From positions 31,596,139 to 31,660,138 of the forward strand of contig CM059563.1 of NCBI GenBank assembly GCA_030386875.1: DNA of 64,000 nt, read 5' to 3'. A model generated the notes under the pieces. It did no database searches, was not told where the DNA came from, and saw only the letters and a program-made list of their open reading frames with translations. The position numbers and the translations under genes are program-made. This document shows, in pieces, positions 9,240 to 23,200 of the stretch. Numbering within the stretch: position 1 is the first letter of the stretch; every line of letters starts with the position of its first letter. Source of the stretch: Morinoia aosen. Taxonomy: Eukaryota; Arthropoda; Malacostraca; Amphipoda; Talitridae.

Positions 9240-11143
9240 TCCCTATTCAGAGCCGTTTTTTTTGGCAGGAATGATAGGGAACCAGTCTCTGTAGACGAAT
9301 ATACTTTTTCGACGGTGAGAGGTTACACGCATTGAGGCGAGGTTGACAGATGCTTGCTCTAGTGCTTGCTACCTAGCCAGTTTGCACGCGGCTACTTATA
9401 TCATTCGATATTTCTGTACCATTTCATCCGTATTGTTATCTGTCACGATTCTACCCACGACACATATAAAAAATTTTGATCGTTCGAAACGAGGGACGCC
9501 TCAACATATTCGAAATGATCCAAAGCAGCCAGAGAGAGACGTCGTGTGCCACAGGAACGGTTATCGGATTCTGCGAGTCGTGCTAAGTAGTTATTCTTCC
9601 ATCCTTCTATTTCTACTGTACGTCGACTTCGAGATCGCAGGGAAGCAAGGACGTCAACTGACTGAAGGAGCTGCCGAATACCAACACAAGAGAGATTCTT
9701 CACTGGTATTTCTGTCATTATTCAATAGCCCATGTTAATTAGATCATTTGTACGATTAGCGAGAATTAATGTTTCCCTTTGCTTATATAATTCAATACGC
9801 TAGAGTAATACATAACCGCTTGGTTGAGGAATGATCTATATTGAGATTGCAATGTAAGCTATAGTTCGGAGTCGGGCGTGAGAGCAGGCGACCGCTAGGG
9901 TAAGCGCTCCGCGCAGAGGAGAACTGTCAGTACGCCCGAGACCGCCTTGAGAGAAAGAGCGCTTTATCACATCTTGAACGCCTGCCTTTCGGGGCTGGGC
10001 ATTGTTTCTCCTTTGAAATGTGCATACCAAGTGATTCCGTATACCTGCTAAATTAAAGTAATTAATAAATGTCTCGGCGTATACACACGATATAGCTATC
10101 TTCCGGAATCCAAATTAAGATAAGTCCATCTTGACATATACCCTATAAGAGTATCCTCATGTCCTCCTCTGTGCATAGGGTTATCGTTGTCACGCCTTAA
10201 GCATTCACCCGTAAACGTTTTGCCTTCAGCATATATCTAAAATGTTAATTGAAATGTAACTTAGTGCGTTGGGTCTACTTGTATTTGAGAACGTCAATTT
10301 CATGTAACGAGAATAGGTAATAAATATCGATGTGTTATTTCGTATAATTACCTGCTAATTAGAAAGGTGAATTATCATGATTTGTGGAGAGGAAGTCCAC
10401 GCTACCATTTACATTAATTTGCCACTTACTCATCAACTAAATTTTTGGACATTGAAAAGTCCCAGTTTACCTTTGCTAACAAAAAATAAAAGAATGTGAT
10501 CTTCAATCACGATCGTCAAAAGAGAGCTAAAAGGACGAAAAGAAAATAAAGAATGACGTCAGAAACGAGCTCCATAACAGTTATCGCACGTCTACGATGT
10601 GCTGTCTTTAGGCAGCGTTATAATTCAAGATCATAAGAGCGTGATACTTGAGTGAATTACAATAAATTTGATAATGGATTTACTATAAGCACACAACACA
10701 ACGCAACTTTTACGCCAAAAGGCGCATTTGGGATAACCTCATCCTGAAGGGAGACAATACTACGCCATTCTGACCGATTCACCCCGAAATCGAAACAACT
10801 AAATTATGCGGAAGCTTTTCTCTCAGCTGCCTGTTCTCTCTTGATTATAACGTGCAGAAAATTGATAGAATCAAGTTTTTTCTGCAATTATTCAAGTAAA
10901 ATCAACCGGTAAAATTTCAAAAAGCAATATATATTCGATTTCAGCCTTCCTAAGAACCAGAAGGGAGTTTGACTTCTTGAATTACAACGACGCCCATGAT
11001 GGTCATCACAACATGAAACTCCAATTGGAGCGAGATCAGCTAGACCAAACAGGTTCACTGGCACTGAGGGAATGTCTTAACGAAGACAAAAACAGTGTAC
11101 AAGAGAGATGTACTATGAACAAAACAAAAGAGGTATGAGCAGA
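9240..11143. other. Downstream flank of mRpS5, nothing recognised
   Basis: This AT-rich stretch has no supported gene. The mRpS5 3' UTR must lie in its right part, just below 11144, but I see no convincing AATAAA on the minus strand there. A 131-codon plus-strand ORF at 9343-9738 shows no conserved motif. Confidence 0.5.
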
Positions 11144-11269
11144 TTAATCTTCTTCATCGTCGCTACCGAACCAGCCGTGGCGTCTGCTGTAGTCGCTGTG
11201 CGCCTCAGGGTACTGCTTTGTGAGGAAGCTTCTTTTTTCACCGTACTCTCCAATGAGCTCCACAGTGGC
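11144..11269 (-). CDS. mRpS5: mRpS5 exon 9 (C-terminus)
   Basis: 126 nt including TAA: ATVELIGEYGEKRSFLTKQYPEAH, SDYSRRHGWFGSDDEED. Acceptor TTTCAG. The acidic C-terminal tail is plausible for the protein, but its conservation is not something I can check. Confidence 0.88.
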   Translation of the reverse strand, partial: ATVELIGEYGEKRSFLTKQYPEAHSDYSRRHGWFGSDDEED

Positions 11270-14200
11270 CTGAAATGAGGAATTGGTCAATTAGATTAGA
11301 TGAGATGTTAGTTTGAGCCTCTCTTACCGCAACAAAGGCGTTCAAAAGAGAGGAAGGAAGAAGGTACCATTTAGTATTGAGATAAGGGAACGCGGAATCT
11401 ATGCACAAGGTGCACAGGAACAGTATGTTGATACGGAAGTTCATGAAACGAGGTAAAAGTTGAAGAAGAAAGTAGTAGGTGCTGAAAAACAGGACAGCAG
11501 TGAACCGAAGAAAGATGGCCCGTAACAAAATAATAATCTATTCTATTTCAACAAAAGGAAGGTCTACACAGCCTTTAGCTAGAGCCTCACATACTCCCCA
11601 GGAAGTGATAAGTCTCATAAATACAACAGTTGTATTCCCCTGAGCGGTTAGAATGTCGGGCATCAGGGGAGTTAAAGTTGGCAGAAAAACATCTACCTTG
11701 ATATTAGGCTGGAATGTGGCAAATGCTTTTTACTGCAATTTTTGTTTATCCTCTGAAGTGACTCCCAATTTGCCATTTACCATTAAAGTTGTGTGATAAT
11801 GTCTCTAGCACTCTTCAAGAAAATCAAAAAGTAACATTGAAAAACTTCGATTGATATTACTCCGTCAGAAACAGACATTGATGAAGAGGATCTGAAAAAT
11901 TTTGAATGCAACAATTTTTTATTTGAATATCTGTTCTTAAAGATCGATACCACATGAAGTAGGATGAAAATAGAAAACCATTAACGGAAAAATTTCCACT
12001 AAAATATACAAGAAATATTGTGATTATACATATAATTTTTACTGTATGCTCTATAAAAATAAAAATACTTCCGCAGCACAAGCCTGAAGAAATATCCAAA
12101 TTATCAACTGGCGCAATGCTCTTAATGATCGGAAATGCGAACGTCGGTTTGCACGAGCTTTCATTAGATCTCAACCTGAAGTGTCGTCCACGTTTGAGTA
12201 GACTTTCAACCGGTGAAGAAATTCTCGTGAAGTAGAAGCCAACAAATGCTAATCAGCAGAGAATTAGCTCTATTCAGAACAGCTCACACACCAATATGAT
12301 TTCAAACGTTTGCGAACCTGACAAGGAGTTCCCCACAATTTGGATGATGCTCAACGAAACTGAAAATGGACTGCTTGTACATTGTTTCCTGCAAGGAACC
12401 ATAAAGATCTACTTTTGGAAAGAAGTTCAAGTTCTTCTCATCATCATTTGTTTAAGTCTGTGCAGCATCCTTTAAGCCACAAAATTAAAGGAAACGAAGA
12501 ACAACTAAGGTATGATGTTTTCTTTTTCGAACAATGATCTTCCAAAGCAGGTATTGAACCAGTGGAACATTGAAGGAAAGTCATTGGAAGCAAAGAAAAA
12601 ATTTAAAAGATGAAAACCCCTATTGTGTGATGATTCTTTGAGACAAAAAGCATTAGAAAAATCAATATAATAAACATTAACACAATATAAAAATAATTCA
12701 ATACAACCTTAGTACATATTCTCGGCAGCGCCACTAACTGATCATGAGAAACCATTCAATGGCAGCAAAAATAACTGAACACTGAATAGGAATAAAATTT
12801 GACCGTACTCACCCTCCTGAAGTTGCGGACTTCCTTGTACCTGCGCAAGTATTTTTCGGGTTCCCTTTCCCTCTCAACCGCCTTAGGCAGCAGCGGCATG
12901 GTGCTCGATGGCTGCGAGGGAGGCTTCAGCATCACGCGGTCATTCATCACGTACTGGGGGGCGGGGGCGGCAATTAAATCAATTCATTTATCAATCTGTT
13001 AACTCAATTCGTTTAGCAATCTATTAAATGAATTTATTTATTAATCTATTAAATGAATTCATTAATTTCAGTAATTTTAGCAAATTAACTATGAAAGCTC
13101 TCTTCACATGCTATAGCAAATATTTTTTGTTTTTGTTTTTTAAATGCAGTCTATCTTAATTATTTCGGATCGATACTAAGATGACAGAGAATTGAAAGCG
13201 ACTTGTTTAACATATATCATTATTATCATTGTTACTTCGTATGAAACTCCCTAGCATTGGCTTAAAAACATCCGTTATGACTGAGCTGGCCAGTTCAAGA
13301 CATGAACACAACTTCCGAACTTTTGGTTGGATATGTTTTAGATCCCTAGTTCACTAGAAAGTGAAGTAACGTCGTAAGTTTCTCTCCCCAAACATGTTCC
13401 ATGTTGTCTCAAGAAAGTCTCCTTACAGACACAGAAGGCTTGAGTACTTTTGAGACATCCTAGCATCGCTTAACGCAACGCTATTTTCTTGGCTTTAGAA
13501 TGGGAGTTTGAACATATGTAGTACAGCTGGAGATCTAACAAACTTTACGCTCCCTAAACTAAAGACAACTTTATCACATCTAATAGTCGTCCAGGAAATA
13601 AGGATTGCGTTGGTTCACTTCAGGCAAGGTTTCTGAAGAAATCTTCTTTTAACAGACATGCTTCAAAGAGGTTTCTGAACGTGTCAACAGACTGATTGGA
13701 GTCTTGCAGGTTATTGAATTTACGTTTGATATTAACAGCTGGGAGCCATGGGTTTGATTTTAAAAGGTGTCGTATATTTCGACCGCCTAGTTATTTCTAA
13801 TTACCCTACCTCTGTCACCTCAACAGCTAATGTCTTTTCACATATTAGAAACTTTGATACGATAGAAATAGACCGATTGAACATCCTCACCACAGGTTCA
13901 AATGACATTCCAGTTTTCTCTATTGCTTGGATTTGCCCTGACAATGTAATATCCTTTAATCTCATAGGATTCACAATTACCTAGAGAAGAGTACTTCAAA
14001 AAAGGGATAAAAACAAAAGAAAATCAGGACAAAAACTAAGGTTAGAATACGTCATATTCATGGGCTTGCAAAATATGTAAAGGACTACAAAATTTAGGCT
14101 CAGCACAGCGCATAATTTAATTCTTTACATGTTATTGTTTCTCACAACTCATCAAAATTTGGCACTGATTAAGATGTTCAAGCGGGGAGAAAGTTAAAAA

Positions 14201-17200
14201 ACAAATAAAATGGATACAAGAAAGCTCGCTATCATGTGTTTAAAGGACTGAAGAAGATGAAGTGGGCACGAAAGCTACAAGTCAAGAAGGTCTATCTATT
14301 GCTGAGATAACTTGACAGTGCCTCTCTGGAGGCGTCAGTCCCCATAGCATAAGATAAACTAACAGTACTAACCTACTGAAGAACATTTGATTTTGTACCT
14401 TGCCTTTTGGGCCCGATCTTCATTTAACCTGATGTTTTGGAAAACTTACTTGTACTTTCCCCAACAATGATAAAACCCAATTGAAACATTCATTTCAAAC
14501 TCCATCAAAATAAACATTTTAATACATGGACGCTTCAAAATTTTCACATCCTTATAAATTATTTAACTTATTTTCTAAACTACCTTGAAAGCTACTAACC
14601 ACAGATAAGTTTCCACAACAAAGGGGTCTTGTTTTCTTCTTTACTACAAACACACTACGAACAGATGTTACAGCGTCCTAGGAAAGCAATAAGTGCGATT
14701 TCAACCTCAAATTTTCCAGGGAGGACAAAAAGTTATTATTTTTACATACTGAAGAGTATTTCACTAAATTAGGCATAAATAGATTGAATTGAACTCAAGC
14801 CATCAATATGGGCGTTTTTGCTTCAGAAGTTCTGACCCCCCCATAACACGACCAGACCAACATAAAGTGAAGAAAGCTAGAAAGAAGAACCTACGGTGCT
14901 GAAGTCGAGGTTCTCATTAGGAGCGATGTCCTGCTTGGTGCGCAGGGGCGTGGCAACAGGGGACGCCAGCACCTTAGGGTGGTTGTACTGCTCCTTACGC
15001 AGCTCCACGACGTGCAAGCCTTTCTCCTCAGCCAGTTGCTGGTAGCTCTTCTGCAATGCACACAACCCACCAAATTATTTCTACAATTTATTATTATACC
15101 CGTATTCACAACCCTGCTTGAGCGACCGCAGCACACCCAGGCCACGCAATACCAGTCAGTTCAACCATGTTGCAATAGTAGATTGTGTGACACGTGCAGC
15201 ACACAAATAAAGTCTTTCCCTTCTTATGTCGGCATAACCTCAAGTTTTATTTCCAAATACTCCCTAGCTCAGGTTTCAGAGGGTTTTTATTTTTCACTCA
15301 GACATTGTTTCACTTCATTACACGGTTTGCCTCAATTATTATTATTATTGCTTGAGGTCGCTTTTCCACCGGGGTCAGGCAGAAGATTTATCTTTACAAA
15401 AAGGGAAAAATGCAGAGCCTTAATGTATCTAAGAGTGTTTAGCACTATTTAAAATGAAAAAATTGTCAGTTTTCTCCTCTCATGTTGAGCAATTTAATTG
15501 TACTTCTCTGAACGTAAGAGAATGGGAAATTCAATAAATACCAGATGCAGCTGAAAATTCTGTTGAAATTAGATACACGTTTTAGTAATTTAGGTTGTTC
15601 ATATATTGATACGTTTGCACTTATCAACGAACTTATTCCCGTACCACGTTTTTAAAAATTCCACACACAAAAATTACTCTTTGATTTCATAAAAGATGTT
15701 TATAAATGCTACAAAGAAAATCGTCTTAATATAAATGATAGTTAAACACAACCAGTTATGCCAAATATTTCCACCCTCATTCTTTTTACAAATCGCTAAC
15801 ACAGAACAGTTCAATTTCAAGATAGCAAACAATCAAGAGATTGATTTTTAAATTTTTTTTGCTGTCAAAAAGCAGTACAGCTGAAACCCTCAGTTTTGTT
15901 ATATTCTTGTAGTTATTGAGGCGCACTGTTGTCTCCTGCACCCGCAACATCGTTTTCGCCTATATTCCAACATGAGAAGAGAGCAGCATATGGCGATAGA
16001 TTGGCCGCTAATTTGCACGTCGTGGATATCTTGCTGTATTCGACGTAGCACAGGATGTTGTTCCATAATTTAGTCCATTAACAGCACTTAGGAAGTTGCA
16101 GTATGTTACTAACTTTGTCTGTCTTATATTTAATGATATCGCTCTTTGGGCAAATCGTCATAACTAAAAATTTTGGAAAATTGACTTATCCATACAATTA
16201 AATTCGCCATTTCGTTCTACGTATTTTGGTTAAGCCGTCATAACTGTACCTTCAAAATTGACCGATAGGAAGGATTCCTTTTTTCGACCAAAACTAATTC
16301 TGTAAAGCAGTTTACAAAGTTGAAATAACTTCTCATGAATAAAGTGTTTTGACTTGTAACGTTCTTCCCAATGAGCGATATCAAGGGCCAAGCGTACAGC
16401 ATGTTTTTCAGCGAAACATACTGAGGCTTCTTTTGGGAGTGTTGCTGTACGAACAACGGCACCACACACCACTGCCGCTCCAGTGCCGCTCTCTCCTCGT
16501 GAGCCGCAAGTGTGCATAGCCACGCACTCGTTGAAATTTTGTTATGCCATTCTTTTAAACTGTTTATGAATTATGCATTCACAATTCTTTTAAAGTTCAG
16601 TTAATTTTGTATTTATGATTGGTTTTATCAATGCCCATGGAGTATTAATGATCCATAATCTATTCTACATGAAAAGTCTGGTTCAACTTTAGCTTTTCGC
16701 AAGTCGAATTTTTTAATTAACATTTGCATTTTGAGAGGGAAAGTTGGTACCATGTTCCTGCTTTAAAAGAGTAGTTGATTACTTGACATTACAGTACAGT
16801 TGGAAGGGGGGTTTCCATTTTGGCTTCAGGCTTTGTGGTAATAGCATATCGAAGGATAATTTCGTCTTGTGTCGGGGGCATTTCATTGTAAATAACAGAC
16901 TACTTCTTGAGCTGAATTTTCAAAGTGCCTCGCATGTAATTCATTCGAGGGGCCTTGAAGTTGTTTAGCTGGCAAGAGTTATAAAGTACTGATCCATAAT
17001 CATGGATGGATCTTCATATGTTCCTGTAGTTTGGTCGGCTCACCAGCTCTGAGCTGTTATCAATTTCAGTAAATTAAGGCTCGCATTTCCTATCTTATTA
17101 ATCGCGGTGACGTGTCACTGCCAGTTCAATTTTCCATCAAAGATTAAGCCTAAAAAGTTATGTGAATATGCATATTGAATATTCACATTACTGATTTTGA

Positions 17201-20200
17201 GAGTTAGACTAATGAATAATCCAGGTATGGCATAGTATTGTTTATTTTTGATAGGTAAAAATTTGAGGCAGTGATTTTAAAACAACTGAAATGTATTATT
17301 AATGCAAAAATGTACTTTATTTTGAATGTGCTGGAGGTCTTGATGGTGGTGTCTGATTTGCAAGTCATCAACGTACAGTGCAGAATTGTTCTAATCTGCG
17401 TTTTCTCAATGATTCCCATTCAGATGTTTGTTGTTCCCATAGTTGAATTATTGCTTATCACCGAATTTCAGATCCTGCTCATAATTTGATGTTAATTTTC
17501 ATGAGGTAGTGCTCTCCCAGCCCTCAGGGAAACCCATCATCATCATCATCAATTTATGAACAAGAAAAGCGAAGTCCCAAATTGCAGACAGCGGAATGCA
17601 GAAAATACAGAGAAAATCACTGCTGATTACCTGTCTTGTAAGGCCTAGGAAGAAAGCCTTGACGACCTCTCGCACGTTCCTGGGTCCCTTGATGTAGACG
17701 TATATGTCTTTTATGCCGATCATCTCGCACACAGCCTTGAGGGCGCGGTGGCAGATGAGGCCGTGGCCTTCGTGCATCTTGCGCACGAACACTTCTGTTA
17801 TGCCAAACTGAGAGTGGAAGTCGTGCAACACTGCAAATGAAGCAGATCATTCGTAGAGCATAGTGTGCGGGATTGAGGTGAGGACTTGTTGCTACCTGGA
17901 AAACTATATCATCCGAGTGTAAACAGTTCTGGTGCGGCCTATGCTGCCTCTCTCGCCTCCTAGTGACTAAGGATGAATGATTGTGGCTTGCTGTCAGCTA
18001 CCCTCCCGTAAGGAGGAAAAGCCTGGTATATGTAAGTACAAGTGTCAGAAACAATAACAATTCAATCATTCGATCAAATTGCGGGATATGAAGGAAATTC
18101 AGCATATATTGTTGCATTCACTTTTGAAGTAAAATATTTTAATGTCATAATGCATTCAACACTTATGTTCATCTAAGAGTTTTTTTGGGTTTCAAACTAT
18201 CTTTTCCCCAATGGCTAAACCTATCTTCAAAACTCATATACCAAGATCTATTCTTTCCACCAAGGAGGAGTAGCCTACCTACAAGAATCAGATTCATTTA
18301 CCCATGGTCAAATTACCCAAAACCGGTGTCACACACGTACGCCATTCAGGTAACTCTTCCAGAGCATGGTGCAACAGCACAACGCTGATTTGCCCCTGCT
18401 GCCTAAATCATCAAGCTGCCACTCCCAAACGCCGAGAACCCAAAATGCTCCCATCAGAACGCATCACAGTTACGCACTCACACTTGCTCTCCACTCTCAT
18501 CCCATAATATTCAGCTTACCTAGCTTCCTTTAACATAAAGCGGCGATCGCGCAACGCCTTCCCTTCCAACCCCATTCATCCATCCAGTCTGAGGCTTACC
18601 TCTAACAATCTATCAACGCACCTCTGACTTGATCACTTCCTTCACCAACTGCTACTTTTTTTTCGTATCCTTACGATCGAATATAATTTCTGCAAACCTC
18701 AGTTCATTCTTCTCGCACACGCACACTCCGGTCAATCCTTCACCTACCCTACATTGTCACAATAGCATAAAATTTAAATAAAAGAATTACATAAGGCTGG
18801 TAAATCTTTATCATAAACTCGGACATTTAAAACACCCAGAATTCTGATTAGGAGAACATTCAAGCCTATCTGCTTTTGAAAAAGTGTTCACTATGCTTCA
18901 TAGAGAGATTTCAAGACCATCCCACAAAAACATAAAAAAATGGATCCTATCTTTGGCACAGTAAATGGACGCCGGGCAACAGCTGAAACTCTGCATTTCT
19001 GCTTCCGTCAAGGTACCCTCCCCAAGCGTTCAGCAATTACATTAGACTTTAGTTTGAGCCTCTCTAACAGCAACAACAGCGCTCCAAAGAGGAAGAAGGC
19101 CGGCAAAATTTACAATGGACTTGACGAAACACGGCATTTATGGACAAGGTACATAGAAACAGTACATTGAGAAAGGAGTATATGAAACAAAATAAAAGTC
19201 AAAGAAAATAGGTGCTGAAAACAAGACAGCAGTGAACAGAAAAAAAGGTTCATAATAAAATAAAAATCTTTTCTACTTCGGCAAAAAGAAGGCATATTTA
19301 ACCTCTACCTCAGGACCTCAAATATTCCTCCTGGGAGTGCTAATTCCCACAGAGACAATAGTACTATCCCCTGAGGGGACGTCTTCAGCAATAAGAGATT
19401 ACGAGTTAGTTTTAGTTTCCCTTGTGGCCGATAAACTACAACTTCAGGATTCCTGACCACTATAAATTGCCGACAGACGATTTACAATGGACTGTGATGT
19501 TGTTCAGTAAATTATTTCACAGTCGTTATTTGTTTCTTTCCTTTTCCACGGAAATCATTGCTTTTCCATGCATTTGAAGTGAGGCCTACTGTATATTGAA
19601 ACAGTTCCGGTAGTTGGATAATTTATTAAAAACGTGGTTAAATTAACCAAAGGAATTGCACTTTATTAGATAACATTTTCAATGCGATTAAAAGTTCACG
19701 TTTATTGATAAACAGTTTAAAAGATTTACAAGGTGAAAAACAGGCAAAAACCGCACTTTAAATAGTCTTGACGACTTGAGACTAGAACGACGCCTCGATT
19801 TAAGTAGCGTGAACACACGAGCTTACAGCACAATTACAGCTATCGAGGCAGCCCGCAGGCGCTGACAACACTGTCAAAACTGACAACTGCGCGTGTTACG
19901 TAGAACACGGCGTATGAGCAGAGCGTATAGGGGCAGCAATCCACGCATCAGCCTGCGCGACACACACCATAAGATCTGCACCCTGCCTCGTTCTCTCTAA
20001 GACTCTCGACCGACCAGCCCTCAGCCCAAACTTTGCTGCCGCTGCAGCCAGACTATTTCTTAGCTTGGCGCGTTCAGTAAGGTGGTCAACGTAAAAATGC
20101 CTCGGTCCCACCCTAACCATAACAAAGGTGTTCCAAGGAGAGGAACAAAGAAGACACCATTTTGCATGTGTAGTGAAGGAGACTTCACTACGTATTATGT

Positions 20201-23200
20201 ACGGCAACTGTACCGTTGGCGTGTACATAGAGCTCCGTCCTGCTGCTGCTTGGCTGCAGTTAAAGTGGGCGGCCGCTCGACTGGAGCGGTCAGTTGCGTC
20301 GGAACCTTCATGGTGTGCACACTGGTCTACGAGCAGGCTAATAAAGCGGGTTGCCTGATGGTTGTAAGTGCCCCATGTAGTGCTTGCCCTATTCCTATGC
20401 CTATTTTACTGGGTAACGCCTAAGGTGTTTTGCCAGGGTGGTCAGTCAGCGGTAGAGCCACGGTTTCGTGTACGAAAGACGGCTACCGCGAGACCCGCCC
20501 TGAGTCTGTCTGTAAATTATCATTCCCCTGTTTTAATATATACTCTTGACTTGTCCGTGCCGTACTTTGACCTCGTATCTGGCCTTAGCTATTTAAGCCT
20601 GAGTAGCTATTTCCCTGTCTGGCCGGCATCCTGACAGGTCGGTTTCCAGTAACTAACGTTATCAGGCTCGTAGTCGTTACATTTGGTGTCAGGAGTGGGA
20701 TTTGGCTTCAGATACGGGGACGGTCGGTAGGATAAGGAGTAGTGCAATAAATTGGGATTTTTAATAAAACTTATTATCGTTTGCTGTCAGGAGACATTTT
20801 TCGTGGCATAATTTGGGCTAAGAGTAAAGATGGAAACGAAATCTGAGTTAGCTGACGTAATGCTTAGTCTCACAGAGGCAATCAAGGGCTTACGTTCCGA
20901 CAAGTTGCCTCCACCAGGGAAGTTCTCGGGCAAGCCTAGCGACGGTCAGGTCTCGATTTTCTTGACTAAATTTGAGAATTATGCAAGTTCTAAGTACCAG
21001 GAAAACAAGTCGGCTTGGGTTCAGGAATTGCCAGAATTTCTTGAGGGGGAAGCCAAGAATATAGTTCAAGCATACGGAACGGGAGCTGACTATGGGGAAG
21101 TAAAGAATCGGTTGATTCAGGAACTAGAGCTTCACGAAAAATTAAGTGATGATGGGTACACAGAATTCTTGCGGGCAGAAAGAAATAGGGGTGAATCACT
21201 GACTTGCTATAGTATTAGGCTTGAAAGGCTAGTAGCAAAAGTGGATAGTGTAGGAAAAGAGGGCAAAGAACTCTTGGCTCGAAATAAATTTATTAGTTCC
21301 CTAGCACCGGAGCTGGTACGCCGGCTTAAGTTATTTGTTGGCCAGCAGGAGTTCATTGCACTTAGTGCAGTGGCCCGACTAGCAGCCAGTTTGGAAGCCG
21401 ATATGACAGCTACCGAGGAAAGGATAGGGAATCATACTCGAGCGGAACAAATTTACTTAGCGACGCCATACGCGCCAGAAGCAAGTAATGATAGCATTGA
21501 GCACCAGGAACACAGACCAGCCCGATCAATGCATTGTTTTCGTTGTGGACAAGAAGGACATTTTGTGCGGGACTGTACGCAGCAGGTAGCACATAGAGAC
21601 AGATTCGGGGAAGTTGTTAGTTCAGAACGCGGGTTGAAATGTGCGTATTGTGGCGAGAAGGGGCATTTGATGAACGACTGTCAAGGATTTATGGAGAAAT
21701 GCGCAGCGTGTGTTTGGTGTGGAGAAATCACACATCGCAGTTTTCAGTGTGCGCATAAACCAGGTCGACAGTCGGGAAAACTAGGTGACTCCGGTTTGGA
21801 AGGGGCACAGCCGGAGCAGTGTCATGATAGTCCTCAAAATATTGAGATGGTACGGCAGAAGCGTGAGGTAGCGGTGTCGTACTCGGTGAAAGTTGAGGTT
21901 GGACAGTTGCAGGTCGATGGCCTGTTAGACACAGGCGCATCGATCTCTTTAATTACAGAAGAGCTGCTCCATAGAATTCCGGATGTTCAGGGAAAACTTC
22001 GCGCTTCCGCCGTTAGTAATGTTGTAGGAATTTCAGGAAATGAGATTCGAATAGAAGGCGAGATATACTTGGCAGTAACGATTGGCAGAACTAAGTTCCC
22101 AAGGCATAGGTTTTTGGTGACGACTATGCCGGTACAGTCGTTCAGTTGTGTGTTGGGCTTGGAATTTCTTGATAGCTTCAAACTTACGTTGAATGCATCA
22201 GATAGGACTTTGGAGAAAGGAAATAGGCAAGATCGTACAAGAATAGCCCGGTTGAAGGTGATGACTTCGCGCAGAGCGGAATTTCCAGTTTTCAGCGCGG
22301 CGGAAGTGACTGTACCTTCTAGGCAGATGTTGCGTTTGTCCGCTCAGGTGAAGAGGGCACCAAATAAATTTGAAGGGTATTTAGAGCCAGTCGATAATGG
22401 GACTCGTCCATTGATGGTAGCTTCATCAGTAAATGTCGTAGACGATGAACATATTCGAGTAGAAGTAATGAACCCATTTGACAGTGATGTGAGGTTAGCT
22501 AAGCACACAAGACTAGGTACTTTGGTGGCTTTGTGTCGGGAAGAAGTAGAGCAGGATGAAGAGATGGACGAGGTGCCGGGTGACCTTAGCTTGGACGGTA
22601 CGGATCTGACTGCAGAACAAAGGACGATAGTTGCTGAACTGATGACTGCGCATAAAGACGTTTTTGCGACAGATGAGGCAGACGTGGGGTGTACCGAGAC
22701 AGTGCGGCACCATATAGATGTTCAGGGTGCAGCGCCTGTAAAACAAAGAAATAGACGTTACCCGGGGCCCATGAAAGAGGAAATCGACCTAGAGGTAAAA
22801 CTATTAGCGGAAAAAAGTATTATTGAGCCATCTAAGTCACCATGGTCGTCTCCGTTAGTGCCAGTTAGGAAGAAGAACGGAAAACTAAGACTTTGTGTGG
22901 ACTTTAGAATGTTAAACAGCTTGACAAAACCAGACTGTTTTCCGCTGCCTCATATAGGAGATACGATAAACAAACTTTCGGGAAATTATTATTTTTCTAC
23001 GCTTGATTTGATGTCGGGATATTATCAGGTGCCTCTGACTGAATCTTCGCGAGAACTGACTGCTTTTTCTACTGGTACGGAACTGTATCAATTCACTAGG
23101 CTTCCGTTTGGCGTATGCAATGGGCCGGCTACGTTCTCACGGCTAATAAGTTTAGTAATTAAAGGGCTACCGAGTGACTCTGTGCAAGCTTACCTGGACG

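Noticed and set aside
9343-9738. 131-codon plus-strand ORF
   Set aside because: No domain, signal or neighbour supports it, and a minus-strand ORF of similar length overlaps.
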